From Mediterranea sp. (in: CFB group bacteria) (GTDB taxonomy: Bacteria > Bacteroidota > Bacteroidia > Bacteroidales > Bacteroidaceae), in contig JAITSN010000081.1 of the NCBI GenBank assembly GCA_031287715.1, positions 1-46,176 of the forward strand: 46,176 bases of DNA. Direction: 5' to 3'. A program made the translations under genes and the position numbers. Position 1 is the first letter of the stretch, and each line of letters opens with the position of its first letter. Shown piece by piece: positions 9,705-17,843 of the stretch. The notes beneath the pieces were generated by a model. It saw nothing but the letters and a program-made list of their open reading frames with translations. It was not told where the DNA came from and searched no databases.

Positions 9705-9783
9705 CGCCACCTTAAGCCTAACTAAGCCTAACGGCATTTTTTTCTTACCTTCGCTTTCTAAACAAGTGTAAAATGAAAAGATC

Positions 9784-10158
9784 ATGAAGAAAGTCATTGT
9801 AAGCGAGAAAGCTCCGGGAGCAATAGGCCCCTATAGTCAGGCTATTGAAGCCAATGGTATGGTATTCGTTTCCGGCCAGTTGCCGATTGACACTGTAACG
9901 GGAAATATGGCGACGGGCATTGAGAACCAGGCCCGGCAATCCCTTGAGAACATCAGGCATATTCTCGAAGCTGCCGGTTTAACGATGGGGCATGTCGTAA
10001 AAACAACCGTTTATCTGAGCGATATGGCTGCATTTGCCGATATGAACAAGGTTTATGCTACTTATTTCGACGGCGGTTTTCCCGCCCGCTCGGCCTTTGC
10101 CGTAAAGGAACTTCCGAAGGGTGCGTCAGTAGAGATTGAGTGCATCGCGGTGCGATAA
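9784..10158 (+). CDS. ridA: RidA/YjgF-family enamine/imine deaminase
   Basis: This 124-residue protein hydrolyses reactive enamine/imine intermediates such as 2-aminoacrylate made by PLP enzymes, protecting the cytosol. The sequence has the family start KAPGAIGPYSQA, the GQLPID strand, and Arg102 in FPARSAFAV, which binds the carboxylate of the substrate in RidA. Length and architecture are typical. The last 33 bases overlap the 3' end of folC on the opposite strand, so the two genes converge with no room for a separate terminator. A weak -7-like TACCTTCG lies at 9746-9753, without a matching -33 element. Confidence 0.93.
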   Translation: MKKVIVSEKAPGAIGPYSQAIEANGMVFVSGQLPIDTVTGNMATGIENQARQSLENIRHILEAAGLTMGHVVKTTVYLSDMAAFADMNKVYATYFDGGFPARSAFAVKELPKGASVEIECIAVR

Positions 10159-11427
10159 CAGGTCAGCCACAACGAAGCTACTGCCTCCTACGAAGATCAA
10201 ATCTTCGGGGAGGCTTTCTTTTTGCGCCGCCTTGACAGCAATAACAACATCAGGGTAGGCCTCTCCCCGAAGACCGGCTGCATTGGCGCGCCGCTTTAAC
10301 TCGTTCTCCGGCAAGGCGCGTTTGACGGATGCCCTTGTGAAATAAAAGGTTGCTTCGGAAGGCAGGAGGGCAAGTATTCCATGGATGTCTTTATCGTCTA
10401 CCATACCGATCACCATACGCAGATGCTTGCAGGGCAGATGCTTAAGCTGTTCGACGATACATGAGATGCCGGCAGCGTTGTGCCCCGTATCGCAGATAAG
10501 GGCCGGATGATCCTGCAATTTCTGCCAGCGCCCCATGAGGCCGGTAAGTTCGCTTACCCGGCTAAATCCTTCATACACATTCTTTTCTTTTATCCCGTAA
10601 CCGCTTTCAATCAAGCGTGCAATAGCTGACAGTAACGTATTTGTATTGTTTAACTGGTACAAGCCGCGAAGCTCACCCCGAAGATTCGGATAGTTCTTCG
10701 TTTGATAGACCCATCCGTATTCTTCATTCATAGATGCGCTTTGCAGCAACTGTTCTTCTTCGGCAAAGTAAACAGGGGCATCCTTTTCTTTAGCCTGCCG
10801 TACAAATACGGGTTTGGTTTCGGCGGTCGTCTCGCCGATAACAACGGGAACTTCCGGCTTGATAATACCTGCTTTCTCGAAGGCTATCTTTGCGAGCGTA
10901 TCTCCTAATAGCCCGGTGTGGTCGAAGCTGATATTGGTAATCAGGGATAGATCCGGACGAATGATGTTGGTACAATCCAGCCGTCCGCCCAATCCGGTTT
11001 CAATAACCGCCACGTCAACACTAGCTTCGGCAAAATAAAGAAAGGCCATGGCTGTGGTCAGCTCAAAGAAAGAAGGAAATAAAGGTTCAAAAAACGCCCG
11101 ATGTTCCGCAACAAACCGGACAACATATTCTTCGCTCACGGGAGCGCCGTCAACACGGATACGCTCGCGGAAGTCCACAAGGTGGGGGGAGGTGTAAAGT
11201 CCTGTTTTATATCCGGCGTTTTGAAGGATAGCGGCCAGCGTATGCGAGCAAGTTCCTTTACCATTGGTTCCTGCCACATGGATTGTTTTATAATTGCAAT
11301 GGGGATGGCGAAAGTAGTTATCCAAAGCGCGAGTGTTTTCCAAGCCTTCTTTATAGGCCTGGCTTCCGATTTGTTGGAACATAGGCATACTGTTGTACAG
11401 GTAATCCAGCGTTTGCAGGTAATTCAT
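10126..11427 (-). CDS. folC: Bifunctional folylpolyglutamate synthase / dihydrofolate synthase
   Basis: This 433-residue ATP-dependent ligase adds glutamate to dihydropteroate and to folates. It is a Mur-ligase-family protein: the P-loop AGTNGKGT is at about 52-59, the Omega-loop/LTTAMAF region follows, and the C-terminal domain contains the DTGHN motif. The start ATG at 11427 gives MNYLQTLDYLYNSMPMFQ, the typical N-terminus of the family. It is transcribed divergently from phoH and converges with ridA, overlapping the last 33 bases of that gene. It appears to be monocistronic. Confidence 0.94.
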   Translation of the reverse strand: MNYLQTLDYLYNSMPMFQQIGSQAYKEGLENTRALDNYFRHPHCNYKTIHVAGTNGKGTCSHTLAAILQNAGYKTGLYTSPHLVDFRERIRVDGAPVSEEYVVRFVAEHRAFFEPLFPSFFELTTAMAFLYFAEASVDVAVIETGLGGRLDCTNIIRPDLSLITNISFDHTGLLGDTLAKIAFEKAGIIKPEVPVVIGETTAETKPVFVRQAKEKDAPVYFAEEEQLLQSASMNEEYGWVYQTKNYPNLRGELRGLYQLNNTNTLLSAIARLIESGYGIKEKNVYEGFSRVSELTGLMGRWQKLQDHPALICDTGHNAAGISCIVEQLKHLPCKHLRMVIGMVDDKDIHGILALLPSEATFYFTRASVKRALPENELKRRANAAGLRGEAYPDVVIAVKAAQKESLPEDLIFVGGSSFVVADLLSHRDALNLY

Positions 11428-11456
11428 CTTTATAAAATTTAACTAAAAAATAAATC

Positions 11457-11484
11457 TTGGATGATTCTTTATTTCCTACTTTTA
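11457..11484 (+). promoter_or_regulatory. Possible phoH promoter
   Basis: TACTTTTA at 11477-11484 resembles the TAnnTTTG -7 element, with TTGG at 11457-11460 upstream. The spacing of 16 bases is shorter than the usual 19, so the call is weak. It lies about 70 bases before the phoH ATG. Confidence 0.3.
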
Positions 11485-11552
11485 AAAACGACATTAAAAA
11501 GAGAGAAAATGAAAGAGCTACAAATATTAATAATTTAATAATAGATGAAACC

Positions 11553-12878
11553 ATGGGAACAAAGAAAAATTTCGTACTTGACACGAATGTGATCCTTCAC
11601 GATTACGATTGTTTGAAGAATTTTGAAGAGAATGACATTTACCTTCCGATCGTAGTATTGGAAGAATTAGACAAATTCAAGAAAGGGAACGAACAGATCA
11701 ATTTCAATGCCAGGGAGTTCCTCAGGCAGTTGGATCTGATTACGGACAACGACCTGTTCACTAAGGGCGCCAAGCTCGGAGAGGGGATGGGCAAGCTGTT
11801 TATTGTAACGGGAGAGGTGCGCTCGGATACCGTCACGGCTTCGTTTCCGGAACGTAAACCGGATCATCAAATCCTGATCGTAGCCGATTTCTTGAGGCAG
11901 AAACATCCGAAGACAAAGACGGTGTTGGTGTCCAAAGATGTGAACTTACGGATGAAAGCGCGGTCAATAGGCATTCTCTGCGAAGATTATATCAACGATA
12001 AGGTCTTGAATGTCGATATCTTCGAGAAATCGAATGAGGTGTTTGAAGACATAGCGCCGGCGTTGATCGATCGGATCTATTCCTCCAAAGAAGGGATTGA
12101 CATAAATGAATTTGACTTTAAATCCGTGCTGCGCCCCAATGAGTGTTTTGTGTTGAAGAGCGACCGCAACAGTGTTCTGGCGCGCTACAATCCTTTTACC
12201 CACGCCATCCATAAGGTAAATAAAACACGTAACTATGGCATCGAGCCTCGCAATGCGGAACAGAGCTTTGCGTTTGAAGTACTTAACGACCCGAATATTA
12301 AACTGGTTGCGCTGACCGGCAAAGCCGGAACGGGTAAGACGCTGTTGGCTTTGGCGGCCGCTTTGGCGAATATCGCCGATTATAAACAGGTTCTGTTGGC
12401 GCGCCCTATTGTAACCCTGTCCAATAAAGATATTGGTTTTCTTCCGGGAAATGCAAAAGAAAAAGTTGCGCCGTACATGCAACCGCTATTCGATAACCTA
12501 AGCGTTATTAAGCGGCAGTTCCAAACAAACTCCCCGGAGTATAAACGTTTGGAAGACATGCAAAAGAGCGAGCAGCTTGTGATTGAAGCGCTGGCTTTTA
12601 TCCGTGGGCGAAGCCTGAGCGAAACATACTGCATCATCGACGAAGCGCAAAACCTTACCCCGCACGAGATCAAAACGATCATAACCCGCGCCGGCGAAGG
12701 AACAAAGATGGTATTTACCGGAGATATTCAACAGATAGATCAGCCATACTTGGATAGCCAGTCAAACGGATTAGTCTATATGATTGACCGGATGAAAGAC
12801 CGGAATCTATTTGCCCACGTCAACTTAATTAAAGGAGAACGGAGCGAGCTAAGCGAGCTGGCAAGCAACCTCATGTAA
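11553..12878 (+). CDS. phoH: PhoH-family ATPase with N-terminal PIN domain
   Basis: This 441-residue protein joins a PIN nuclease domain (about 5-140, starting FVLDTNVILHD, with conserved acidic residues such as EELD) to a PhoH ATPase. The ATPase has Walker A GKAGTGKT at 256-263, DEAQN at about 363 and FTGDIQQID just after. PIN-PhoH proteins (PhoH2/YlaK type) act as RNA helicase-nucleases in the few cases studied. The frame is open from 11457, but the ATG at 11553 giving MGTKKNFVLDTN matches the family start, and the upstream part is AT-rich with no conservation. It is divergent from folC and alone in its unit. Confidence 0.9.
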   Translation: MGTKKNFVLDTNVILHDYDCLKNFEENDIYLPIVVLEELDKFKKGNEQINFNAREFLRQLDLITDNDLFTKGAKLGEGMGKLFIVTGEVRSDTVTASFPERKPDHQILIVADFLRQKHPKTKTVLVSKDVNLRMKARSIGILCEDYINDKVLNVDIFEKSNEVFEDIAPALIDRIYSSKEGIDINEFDFKSVLRPNECFVLKSDRNSVLARYNPFTHAIHKVNKTRNYGIEPRNAEQSFAFEVLNDPNIKLVALTGKAGTGKTLLALAAALANIADYKQVLLARPIVTLSNKDIGFLPGNAKEKVAPYMQPLFDNLSVIKRQFQTNSPEYKRLEDMQKSEQLVIEALAFIRGRSLSETYCIIDEAQNLTPHEIKTIITRAGEGTKMVFTGDIQQIDQPYLDSQSNGLVYMIDRMKDRNLFAHVNLIKGERSELSELASNLM

Positions 12879-12925
12879 GCGATCGGACTTAGAATAAACC
12901 GGTTCTGGTATACGAATTATTTTAG

Positions 12926-12948
12926 GCTAAAAGAGAGATTTTTTTAGC
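12926..12948 (+). terminator. Terminator-like hairpin after phoH
   Basis: GCTAAAA (12926-12932) pairs with TTTTAGC (12942-12948), with a seven-T run entering the right arm. It is an AT-rich stem and so only a modest candidate. Confidence 0.4.
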
Positions 12949-12952
12949 ATAG

Positions 12953-13372
12953 TCGGAATTCGATTGGCTTTATGCTTCCCGTGATAGTACGTTGTGGGGC
13001 CATTCATATAATGGAGGTACAAAGACAATTTACGATCCTTGTCCTTCGGGTTGGCGCGTTCCTGTCGACTATAATAATGGTAAATCTGATGTCTCCAGTC
13101 CTTGGTATAAAATGACTTCTACCAGCGGTTTTTCCAATGGTTACAATTGGGGCACTAACGCGTTGTACCCCGCCACCGGGCGCCGTGACGGAAGCGATGG
13201 GAGTCTCCTCTACGTAGGCGATTTCGGCTACTGCTGGACTGCCTCCACGCCGCGCCCCATTGATGCCGGCCGCTACAACGCCATAGTTATGGTCTACAGC
13301 AGCGGCGCCTTCCTCGTGAACAACGGCTACGCCCGGGCCCGTGGGATCCCGGTGCGTTGTGTCAAAGAATAG
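12953..13372 (+). pseudogene. 5'-truncated FISUMP/fimbrillin-like C-terminal fragment
   Basis: The frame is open from just after a TAG at 12950 to TAG at 13370-13372 (139 codons). It begins SEFDWLYASRDSTLWG and continues with DPCPSGWRVP, then GYCWTAS and the ending RGIPVRCVKE. These are hallmarks of the FISUMP (Fib_succ_major) and fimbrillin-like C-terminal lectin-fold domain of Bacteroidetes surface lipoproteins. There is no signal peptide, no ATG at the proper place (a TTG at 12992 is the only nearby start) and no N-terminal domains, so it is read as a gene remnant. The 3' half is much more GC-rich than the 5' half and full of NNC codons, as in variable regions of diversity-generating retroelements. 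No reverse transcriptase is present in this window. Confidence 0.7.
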
Positions 13373-13766
13373 CCAACAGCCCTACAGCCTCACCCCAGCC
13401 CTCTCCAAAGGAGAGGGGGAAGAGATGCAATGAGATGCAATGATATGATGACAGTGCAGATCCTTGCTTAGCCGGTTCGTTTTTAGCATTAGCATTATGG
13501 GCAGTTCATGATGTGAATCACAACTGCCCATTATATAAATAAGTAGATTTCGCACCAACAGCTTCACTCCGACTTGGGTCAAAGGAGAGGGGGTATTCAA
13601 GTAATAGGACAATTTAATGCTTTACAAGCTAAATGCAAACTATTGAAAAATGTGTTTTATCAAAATCACATTAAGACGCCGAAGGATTTCACTCAATTAA
13701 ACGACATTGAATTATAACATTAAAACCGGATGAATTATGCCGGTAATAAATGGTAAATGAGTATAA

Positions 13767-13793
13767 CCCGCTACACTTCAAATGCGTAGCGGG
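13767..13793. terminator. Hairpin CCCGCTAC/GTAGCGGG, possible terminator
   Basis: CCCGCTAC (13767-13774) and GTAGCGGG (13786-13793) form a perfect 8-bp stem followed by CTTCTTA. The weak T-run leaves its role open. A smaller ACCGG...CCGGT repeat lies just upstream. Confidence 0.45.
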
Positions 13794-13854
13794 CTTCTTA
13801 ATGGCCCGTTGTCAATTGTCCATTATAAAATAGCGCTTGATTCATGGAAATATG

Positions 13855-13862
13855 TATCTTTA
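13855..13862 (+). promoter_or_regulatory. -7-like element before the CapD-type gene
   Basis: TATCTTTA matches TAnnTTTG except for the last base and lies 31 bases before the ATG at 13894. No TTTG is at the expected upstream distance. Confidence 0.3.
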
Positions 13863-13893
13863 CGTCGTTTAAACACAAATTGTACGTACTATT

Positions 13894-15807
13894 ATGAAGA
13901 GAAGTTTTTTTCATCGCTACCTTTCTGCTAAAGTATTGCCGATATGGACGATTCTACTTATTGATATATCGGTAGTTGTTATTTCCTGTTTTCTGGCCTA
14001 TGTCCTCCGTTACGGTTTTCAAGACGCCTTTAAAGAGACGTCTTCATTGGCAAAAACTATTCTGGGGGCTATGTTTGTTAACCTTATTTTCTTCAGAATA
14101 TTCCGGACCTATTCCAACGTGCTTCGTTTTTCGTCGTTTGTAGATATTATGCGGATATTTGTGGCGCTTTCGGTGTCGTACGGAGTACTTATAATAATAA
14201 ATACAGTGCTGGACGTCATAGCAGATAAACATATCGGAAGGATCAGCATCTTTTTCATGGCCTATGTGATCAACTTTGCGATGATGTCGGGCTTACGTGT
14301 GGTCGTGAAGATGTTTTACGAACTGCTCAATTTTGACAGGCATCGCAGCGCCAATGTATTTATTTATGGAGCCAAGGAGGTTGGGGTAAACATTGCGAAA
14401 TCCCTCCGGGTCAATCTGAAGAACCATTACCGCCTCCGGGGCTTTATTGCCGACGAACCGGAACTTATCGGCAAGGTGATGATGGGAGTGAAAGTCTATG
14501 CCAATGATGAAACTATTTTTGAGAAGATGGAAGAACAGAATGTGCATACACTGATCGTTTCCCCTTTGAAGATGAATGTACTGAAGCAATCGGACATCAC
14601 CGATAAATTCCTGGCTCACAATATCCGTTTGCTTACAGCTCCGCCATTGAGCAGTTGGGACAGCAATATCCTCAGAGCGGTACAGCTCAAGGAAATACAG
14701 ATTGAAGACCTGCTGGGACGTGAAACGATACAGGTAGATATTCACAAGATTGCCTCCCACCTGGAAGGAAAACGCGTGCTGATAACCGGGGCCGCCGGGT
14801 CTATCGGCAGCGAGATCATGCGCCAGGTTATTTCGTTCAATCCCTATAGGCTGATATTGGTAGACCAGGCCGAAACGCCGCTCCATGATATTCGTTTGGA
14901 GCTGCAAGACCGCTGGCGCGCCGTAGATGCAAAGACGATCGTTGCCAACATCTCAAATCAGAGCCGTATGGAGATCATCTTTCAGGACCTCAAGCCGCAA
15001 TACATCTTCCATGCCGCAGCTTACAAGCATGTACCGATGATGGAAGACAACGTATCCGAATCCGTTCAGGTAAATGTAGCCGGAACGCGTATCCTGGCCG
15101 ACCTGGCAGTGAAGTACAATGTAGAGAAGTTTGTGATGATCTCTACGGATAAGGCGGTGAATCCAACCAATGTGATGGGTTGCTCCAAACGGCTGGCGGA
15201 GATATACGTACAGACGTTGGCCAAGAAATTACAAGAAACAAAAGAGTCTCCGGTTAAGTTTATTACGACGCGTTTCGGCAACGTTCTGGGATCCAACGGC
15301 TCGGTTATACCCCGTTTCCGCGACCAGATCCAACGGGGCGGCCCGGTAACGGTGACCCATCCGGAGATCATCCGTTATTTCATGACCATATCCGAAGCCT
15401 GCCGCTTGGTGCTTGAAGCAGGGAGTATGGGCAACGGCGGAGAGATCTATATCTTCGATATGGGTGATCCGGTGAAGATCGTCGACCTGGCCAAACGGAT
15501 GATCAACCTTTCAGGACGCACGGGTATAAAGATCGAATTTACAGGTTTACGCCACGGAGAAAAACTGTACGAGGAACTGTTGAACGATAAAGAGCTGACC
15601 AAGACTACCCACCATGATAAGATCATGATCGCCAACGTGCGTGAGTATGATTATAATGATATAAAGAAACGTATAGAACGCTTGATCGACCTGAGCTATA
15701 CGTACAATCAGGTAGAGATTGTAAAGGCGATGAAAGATATTGTCCCCGAATTTGTGAGCAAAAATTCCTGCTTTGAAGAGTTGGATAAAAAAGTAACCGG
15801 CAGTTAG
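13894..15807 (+). CDS. Membrane-bound nucleoside-diphosphate-sugar 4,6-dehydratase (CapD/WbpM type)
   Basis: This 637-residue protein is a long-form polysaccharide biosynthesis enzyme of the WbpM/CapD family. Such enzymes dehydrate UDP-GlcNAc-type sugars on the way to capsule or O-antigen sugars. Four membrane helices occupy about 15-135. A first Rossmann domain contains VFIYGAKEVG near 155, and the catalytic domain has the NAD motif ITGAAGSIGSE near 296. The catalytic Tyr of usual SDRs is replaced by Met: STDKAVNPTNVMGCSK gives a Thr/Ser-Met-Lys arrangement (Met about 427, Lys about 431), as known in this subfamily. The gene is alone; its 3' end overlaps yggS on the other strand by four bases. 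Confidence 0.92.
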   Translation: MKRSFFHRYLSAKVLPIWTILLIDISVVVISCFLAYVLRYGFQDAFKETSSLAKTILGAMFVNLIFFRIFRTYSNVLRFSSFVDIMRIFVALSVSYGVLIIINTVLDVIADKHIGRISIFFMAYVINFAMMSGLRVVVKMFYELLNFDRHRSANVFIYGAKEVGVNIAKSLRVNLKNHYRLRGFIADEPELIGKVMMGVKVYANDETIFEKMEEQNVHTLIVSPLKMNVLKQSDITDKFLAHNIRLLTAPPLSSWDSNILRAVQLKEIQIEDLLGRETIQVDIHKIASHLEGKRVLITGAAGSIGSEIMRQVISFNPYRLILVDQAETPLHDIRLELQDRWRAVDAKTIVANISNQSRMEIIFQDLKPQYIFHAAAYKHVPMMEDNVSESVQVNVAGTRILADLAVKYNVEKFVMISTDKAVNPTNVMGCSKRLAEIYVQTLAKKLQETKESPVKFITTRFGNVLGSNGSVIPRFRDQIQRGGPVTVTHPEIIRYFMTISEACRLVLEAGSMGNGGEIYIFDMGDPVKIVDLAKRMINLSGRTGIKIEFTGLRHGEKLYEELLNDKELTKTTHHDKIMIANVREYDYNDIKKRIERLIDLSYTYNQVEIVKAMKDIVPEFVSKNSCFEELDKKVTGS

Positions 15808-16478
15808 AAGCGGGCTGCCGGCCTCTGGCCGAAGATCCGGCTTCCCACCCGTACCAATGTGCTTCCTTCGGCGATTGCCAGCTGGTAGTCGTGAGACATC
15901 CCCATAGACAATTCATTGAATGTCGGTTGTGCGGCGAAGGAAGTGCTTTTCAGTTCCCTGAAGAATGTATATAAAGCGCAAAATTCTTTTTTGATTTGCT
16001 CTTCGTTGTCCGTATCGCTGGCCATTCCCATGAGGCCGCGGATACGGACGTGTTCCCATGGTTGCCGGTTTTCGTTGAGCATGTCACGACATTCGTTGAA
16101 GCTGAACCCGAATTTGGTTTCTTCCTGTGCGATATGAAGCTGCAATAAGCAATCGACTATCCTTCCGGCTTTCTGCGCATGTTTGTCGACCTCTGCCAAT
16201 AGCTTGTATGAATCAATGCCATGTATCATGGCCACGTAGGGAATGATATACTTTATCTTATTGGTTTGCAGCGTGCCGATGAAATGCCACTCAATGTCTT
16301 TGGGCAGGGCTTCGTACTTGGCTTTCAGCTCTTGCGCACGGCTCTCACCGAAGATTCGCTGCCCTTCGCGGTACGCTTCCCCAATGGTTTCTTTCGGATG
16401 GAATTTTGAAACGGCAACAAGCCTTACCCCTTGGGGCAAGGCTTGTTGCACTTCGTATAATTGAGTTGCTATACTCAT
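15804..16478 (-). CDS. yggS: YggS/PROSC-family pyridoxal phosphate homeostasis protein
   Basis: This 224-residue protein is the PLP-binding single-domain YggS (PLPBP) protein, which keeps free PLP and related amino-acid pools in balance; it has no known enzymatic turnover. The PLP lysine is Lys25 in LVAVSKFHPKE. Other family segments are GESRAQELKAKYE, WHFIGTLQTNKIKY and MGMSHDYQLAIAEGST. It follows the DUF4494 gene by 20 bases on the same strand and is likely transcribed from that gene's promoter. Length is normal for the family. Confidence 0.93.
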   Translation of the reverse strand: MSIATQLYEVQQALPQGVRLVAVSKFHPKETIGEAYREGQRIFGESRAQELKAKYEALPKDIEWHFIGTLQTNKIKYIIPYVAMIHGIDSYKLLAEVDKHAQKAGRIVDCLLQLHIAQEETKFGFSFNECRDMLNENRQPWEHVRIRGLMGMASDTDNEEQIKKEFCALYTFFRELKSTSFAAQPTFNELSMGMSHDYQLAIAEGSTLVRVGSRIFGQRPAARF

Positions 16479-16498
16479 GTCAAGGAATACGGGGCTTG

Positions 16499-16957
16499 TT
16501 ATACTTCCGGCCGGTCGTTTACCTCAGCGTAGGGGAATACGTCCATGATCATGGTTTCTGTTATCGAACCGATCTGGTAATCGGCCATTGTGCCTTTCAT
16601 ACCTTCATCCAGCTTCTTTACCGCATCACGCAGGTCGGCCGCTTGGACAAGCATGTTGGTAGAAGTTCTTTTTTCAGCTCCGCTTTTCTCATCCAGCGTA
16701 ATGAATACAATTTTGCATCTGAACCAGCGGTCGGCAGAATCTTCGTCGCTGAAGAATAGTTCGCTGTAATTGGCGCGTTTGATGTCCGATACCGTAAATT
16801 CTCCGGTAATAAAAGGAGTGATCTCCTCTATAATTCTTTTCTCGGCTTCCGTAAAACTCAAGGCGTCAACCAAATAAGGTTCTGTTACCTTCTTGCTCAT
16901 CCCGTTTTCCATCGTTTTTTCGTAGCGTATTTTACACTCGAACCATGTATACATCAT
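16499..16957 (-). CDS. DUF4494 domain-containing protein
   Basis: This protein of 152 residues (151 if the second Met is used) starts MMYTWFECKIRYEKTMENG and matches the Bacteroidetes family DUF4494, whose function is unknown. It has no signal peptide or membrane helix and looks like a small cytosolic alpha/beta protein; the WFxCKI segment occurs twice (residues about 5-10 and 87-92), suggesting an internal duplication. The frame is open up to 17089, but a good -7 element at 16994-17001 lies inside that extension, so the start at 16957 is preferred. It leads a two-gene unit with yggS. Confidence 0.85.
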   Translation of the reverse strand: MMYTWFECKIRYEKTMENGMSKKVTEPYLVDALSFTEAEKRIIEEITPFITGEFTVSDIKRANYSELFFSDEDSADRWFRCKIVFITLDEKSGAEKRTSTNMLVQAADLRDAVKKLDEGMKGTMADYQIGSITETMIMDVFPYAEVNDRPEV

Positions 16958-16993
16958 ATTTGTTTCTTTATTGATCGGATTAATAACATGCAA

Positions 16994-17001
16994 CAAAGAT
17001 A
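16994..17001 (-). promoter_or_regulatory. -7 element of the DUF4494-yggS unit
   Basis: Minus-strand TATCTTTG is a perfect match to TAnnTTTG, 36 bases upstream of the ATG at 16957. It decides the start codon by excluding the upstream Met. The -33 element is not clear. Confidence 0.5.
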
Positions 17002-17106
17002 ATGAAATGAAGGTGAATGTTGCAGAAACCTTAGTTGAAAACGCCCGCCTATCTCCAAAATATTCTTTAATTATCCTGCAGATGCACATAAAAAAATCAT
17101 GGCGTC

Positions 17107-17121
17107 TTCCCTGTCAGGGAA
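17107..17121. repeat. 15-bp palindrome upstream of the recombinase gene
   Basis: TTCCCTG and CAGGGAA flank a single T. It sits in the 286-base divergent spacer between the DUF4494 gene and the invertase gene. It could be an operator or a recombinase site, but neither is shown. Confidence 0.4.
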
Positions 17122-17198
17122 AGTGTTACGACAAAATATTTGCGATTTCCCAGCCGGAGAAAGTGCTATGAAAGAAAATAAGCGTATCTTTTCCCACT

Positions 17199-17228
17199 TG
17201 AAAAGCAACAAGACAAGTATTAACTTTT
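17199..17228 (+). promoter_or_regulatory. Possible promoter of the Mpi-type recombinase gene
   Basis: TTG at 17199-17201 is followed after 19 bases by TAACTTTT at 17221-17228, close to the Bacteroidetes -33/-7 pattern. It ends 15 bases before the ATG. Confidence 0.35.
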
Positions 17229-17243
17229 TAAAAATTAATCATT

Positions 17244-17843
17244 ATGGTAATTGCTTATCTAAGAGTAAGTACAGAGAAACAGTTTCTGGAGAATCAGAAA
17301 AATGAGATTTTACGATTTGCAAATAGAAACAGCCTTAAAATTAATGAGTGGCATAAGGAAACGGTAAGTGGTTCGGTGAGTACAAAAGAACGAAAACTTT
17401 CAAAGCTCTTACGGAAAATGAAGTCCGGAGACTTGTTGATCGTTACGGAAATATCACGCTTGAGCAGGACTCTCCTTGACATTATGAATATTCTTAATCT
17501 CTGTATAAAAAAGAAGATCACATTATACAGTACGAAAGACGGGTACATTTTCCAGGATAATATTAACAGTAAAGTTCTCGGATTTGCTTTTGGCTTAGTG
17601 GCCGAAATAGAGCGGAACCTGATCTCGATACGTACGAGAGAAGCGCTTGCCCGCCGGAAGATAGAGGGCCAGAAGCTTGGACGGAAAACGGGTAGCTCAA
17701 CGAAAACGAAGGTTCTTCATGATAATAAGCGGGTGATCATGAGATACCTTGAGCAAGGAATGTCGCAAAGGTCTGTGGCACTGCTGCTATGTGTGTCCCG
17801 CTCGACGCTGTCCCGCTACATTAAAACCGAACTGAATTGTTAG
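17244..17843 (+). CDS. mpi: Serine site-specific recombinase, Mpi-type DNA invertase
   Basis: This 199-residue small serine recombinase is of the resolvase/invertase family. The N-terminus MVIAYLRVSTEKQ contains the catalytic Ser9 with Arg7, and EISRLSRTLLDI and STKDGYIF are typical of the Mpi group. The C-terminal helix-turn-helix is MSQRSVALLLCVSRSTLSRY. In Bacteroides fragilis, Mpi inverts many capsule promoters; a similar global role here is inferred from family membership only. The gene has moderate AT content and its last 23 bases overlap the convergent GNAT gene. No terminal repeats of a transposon were found around it, so it looks like a resident chromosomal invertase. Confidence 0.85.
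   Translation: MVIAYLRVSTEKQFLENQKNEILRFANRNSLKINEWHKETVSGSVSTKERKLSKLLRKMKSGDLLIVTEISRLSRTLLDIMNILNLCIKKKITLYSTKDGYIFQDNINSKVLGFAFGLVAEIERNLISIRTREALARRKIEGQKLGRKTGSSTKTKVLHDNKRVIMRYLEQGMSQRSVALLLCVSRSTLSRYIKTELNC

Larger units (their letters stand above)
13373..13893. repeat. 520-base spacer with repeat copies, no gene seen
   Basis: No credible gene was seen here. CCCTCTCC/GGAGAGGG form a perfect 8-bp stem around AAA (13399-13417). CAAAGGAGAGGGGG at 13406-13419 recurs exactly at 13580-13593, each preceded by a related CAGCYTCACYCC stretch, so these are two copies of one dispersed repeat. A copy of the GTCAATTGTCCATTAT motif lies at 13811-13826 and resembles the clusters near 23400 and 45640. 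Confidence 0.6.

Noticed and set aside
17107..17843. Transposon carrying the serine recombinase
   Set aside because: No terminal inverted repeats, target duplication or other transposition genes surround it; the product matches resident Mpi invertases better.
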